DNA of 7,230 nucleotides. It comes from Akkermansiaceae bacterium UBA5020 (lineage in GTDB: Bacteria > Verrucomicrobiota > Verrucomicrobiia > Verrucomicrobiales > DEV007). The first letter of the stretch is position 1; each line of letters begins with the position of its first letter. The stretch spans positions 30,875 through 38,104 of the forward strand of contig DGXY01000006.1 in assembly GCA_002396885.1 (NCBI GenBank), given 5' to 3'. The position numbers and the translations under genes were made by a program. A model generated the notes under the pieces. That model was not told the DNA's origin and searched no databases. It saw only the letters and a list, made by a program, of their open reading frames with translations. Shown in pieces: positions 6,161 to 7,230 of this stretch.

Positions 6161-6202
6161 AGGAGCCCCAGGAGCCCTCCGCCCCTTAAGCGCGGCTCCT
6201 AC
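6161..6202 (-). repeat. REP-like imperfect palindrome overlapping the RAYT stop
   Basis: On the minus strand the element begins GTAGGAGCCGCG. GTAG is a known kind of REP head tetranucleotide, and here its TAG is the stop codon of the transposase. The arm AGGAGCC (6200-6194) pairs with GGCTCCT at 6176-6170 or with a second copy at 6167-6161, the two copies being 9 bp apart. An inner CCGC/GCGG pair and a central CTTAAG (6185-6190) fit an imperfect REP stem. REP elements typically flank RAYT genes and are recognised by them. Only one such element is visible because the gene's other flank lies outside the window. Confidence 0.6.
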
Positions 6203-7230
6203 GTCTCCATCACATCCTTCTGCAAATCGCGCAGCACCCGCAGTTCGCCCCAGTCGGCACCGCGCATGCGTCGGGCTCCGCTCGTGCGTTTTTCACCGAA
6301 GCGCATTCGCAGGGCCTGCTCGCGCTCGAAGACCTCGTTCACAAACGCCGCCGTCCCCAGCGCCGCTCCGTCGCAAAAGTAGCGCACCCGGTGACGCAAG
6401 GCCTGCCGCACCGGCATTGCCCCGCCCTGTTCCAACACCGCATCGACGACCTCCGCCTTCATCCCGCGCCGCCCGCGTTGACCGAGATCCGGGCCTGCCG
6501 TCACCTCCTGCCCTTCTTCATATAAGAACATCCGGTAGCGCGCCGACGTGCGCCGCCAGTCGTGACGGAAATCGGGATCCTGCAAGGCCTCACTAAGAAT
6601 CAGCCCCAGACCGTCGCGTGCCCGTTGGGCAAGACGCCCGCCCGCCAAGGCTTCCGCGTAGCCGCACCAGCGGTAATCCTCGGGCTTGGCAACGATTCCC
6701 GCCCGGATCGGATTGAGGTCGATGTAGGCCGAGATCGTCAGCAGCGCCTGCTCGCAGTCCTCGACCAACACGCTTTTGTAGCGCCCTTCCCAGAGCGTCC
6801 CGGTCCGACCGAGGCGCTTGTTCATGTAGAAGGTAATGCGCAGTTTCACCTCCTTGAGAAAGAGCCCGAGATCCCCGCGCCGCCGTTCGTAGCGGGAAAG
6901 GATTTCGCGTTGCCAGGGCTCGTCTCCGGCGGCACGAGCCCGTTCCAGTTCCTGCTTCACTCCTTCGACGACATCCCCTGAATAAAGCAGCGGGAGCACC
7001 GCGAGCAGTCCTTCTTCATCCAGCGGAGCCAGCGTTTCCCGGTCCGGCACTTCGAGAAGGAGGTGGAAGTGGTTCGACATCAAACAGTAAGTCACGATCC
7101 GCACCCCGGAAAAAGCCTCCTGATTGCGGAGGATCTTGCGGAAGATTTCCTTATCCTTCGGCTCGAACACCATCCTCCGGTCCACGACGCGTGACATCAC
7201 GTGGTAAAAGGATCTTCCGGTTCCAAGGAG
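6199..7230 (-). CDS. REP-associated tyrosine transposase (RAYT), 5' end beyond window
   Basis: HUH-superfamily (IS200-like, Y1) single-strand transposase, partial at its N-terminus. A GTG at 7200 could be called as start, but the frame stays open to base 7230 and encodes LLGTGRSFYHV just before MSRVVDRRMVF; the family's N-terminal YHVMSR strand is thus clearly part of the gene. Numbering from 7200: the HUH motif His44-Phe45-His46 lies in CLMSNHFHLLLEVPD (39-53). A Tyr-containing helix region GLFLKEVKLRITFYMNKR (112-129, Tyr125 a candidate nucleophile) is followed by RTGTLWEGRYKS (132-143) and SAYIDLNPIRAGIV (157-170), both hallmarks of RAYTs. About 130 further residues include LRHRVRYFCDGAALGTAAFVNEVFE, making it longer than the roughly 165-220 aa of enterobacterial RAYTs. 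RAYTs are usually single-copy and domesticated, and act on REP DNA; a REP-like palindrome covers its stop. There is no frameshift in the visible part. Confidence 0.93.
   Translation of the reverse strand, partial: LLGTGRSFYHVMSRVVDRRMVFEPKDKEIFRKILRNQEAFSGVRIVTYCLMSNHFHLLLEVPDRETLAPLDEEGLLAVLPLLYSGDVVEGVKQELERARAAGDEPWQREILSRYERRRGDLGLFLKEVKLRITFYMNKRLGRTGTLWEGRYKSVLVEDCEQALLTISAYIDLNPIRAGIVAKPEDYRWCGYAEALAGGRLAQRARDGLGLILSEALQDPDFRHDWRRTSARYRMFLYEEGQEVTAGPDLGQRGRRGMKAEVVDAVLEQGGAMPVRQALRHRVRYFCDGAALGTAAFVNEVFEREQALRMRFGEKRTSGARRMRGADWGELRVLRDLQKDVMET

Larger units (their letters stand above)
5895..6198. other. Intergenic region upstream of the glycoside hydrolase
   Basis: This 304-bp stretch separates the RAYT stop from the hydrolase start. 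The right third (6098-6198) is dense in inverted repeats and in TCAC tetramers (listed separately). The left two thirds show no gene. A TATCAT on the minus strand (6032-6037) is a fair -10 for the hydrolase with a leader of about 130 nt, but no good -35 lies 16-18 bp upstream, so it is not called as a promoter. The open frame continuing from the hydrolase through this region to 6128 looks like GC-rich background, since the signal peptide begins at 5894. Confidence 0.6.

Noticed and set aside
1..7230. CRISPR array, tRNA, rRNA, complete insertion sequence or toxin-antitoxin pair
   Set aside because: No spaced identical repeats of CRISPR length, no clover-leaf-like sequence and no second transposase were seen on reading both strands; the RAYT is a domesticated type, not a bounded insertion sequence.

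Overview
The window is GC-rich bacterial DNA. All six convincing protein genes lie on the minus strand, so the layout is described from high to low coordinates. Three things suggest a Verrucomicrobiota-type genome: the RAYT is of the long kind with a C-terminal extension, most starts lack a Shine-Dalgarno sequence, and the left edge carries short degenerate tandem repeats of a type I associate with that phylum. This is an impression from sequence character, not a search result.

Right part (6098-7230): a 5'-truncated REP-associated tyrosine transposase (RAYT, HUH/IS200-like) runs off the right edge. Its stop codon sits inside a REP-like imperfect palindrome. Next to it is about 100 bp dense in inverted repeats and in TCAC tetramers spaced 10-11 bp apart. 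This looks like a domesticated RAYT with its REP/BIME-like DNA.

Middle (3591-5894): a secreted glycoside hydrolase of GH39/clan-A type (signal peptide, WNEPN acid/base motif) is followed 6 nt later by a class I SAM-dependent methyltransferase. They are probably co-transcribed. Two hairpins follow the methyltransferase, one with a T5 tract on the minus strand, and may end this unit.

Left-middle (1132-3372): a candidate 30-codon small ORF with a strong AGGAG ribosome-binding site ends in a GTGA overlap with the start of an ATP-grasp ligase. The ligase start has no SD of its own, and a 7-bp hairpin lies just upstream of it. The ATP-grasp gene overlaps by 11 nt a two-lobed GNAT/FemAB-like acyltransferase. 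These form a translationally coupled pair of uncharacterised enzymes, plausibly an amide- or peptide-forming pathway acting on a small molecule or the cell envelope. This is the most interesting candidate system in the window.

Left (1-950): a pirin-family bicupin with the complete metal-binding set, probably its own transcription unit, then a non-coding stretch with an 8-bp tandem repeat next to a degenerate hexamer repeat. I saw no tRNA, rRNA, CRISPR array or complete insertion sequence.
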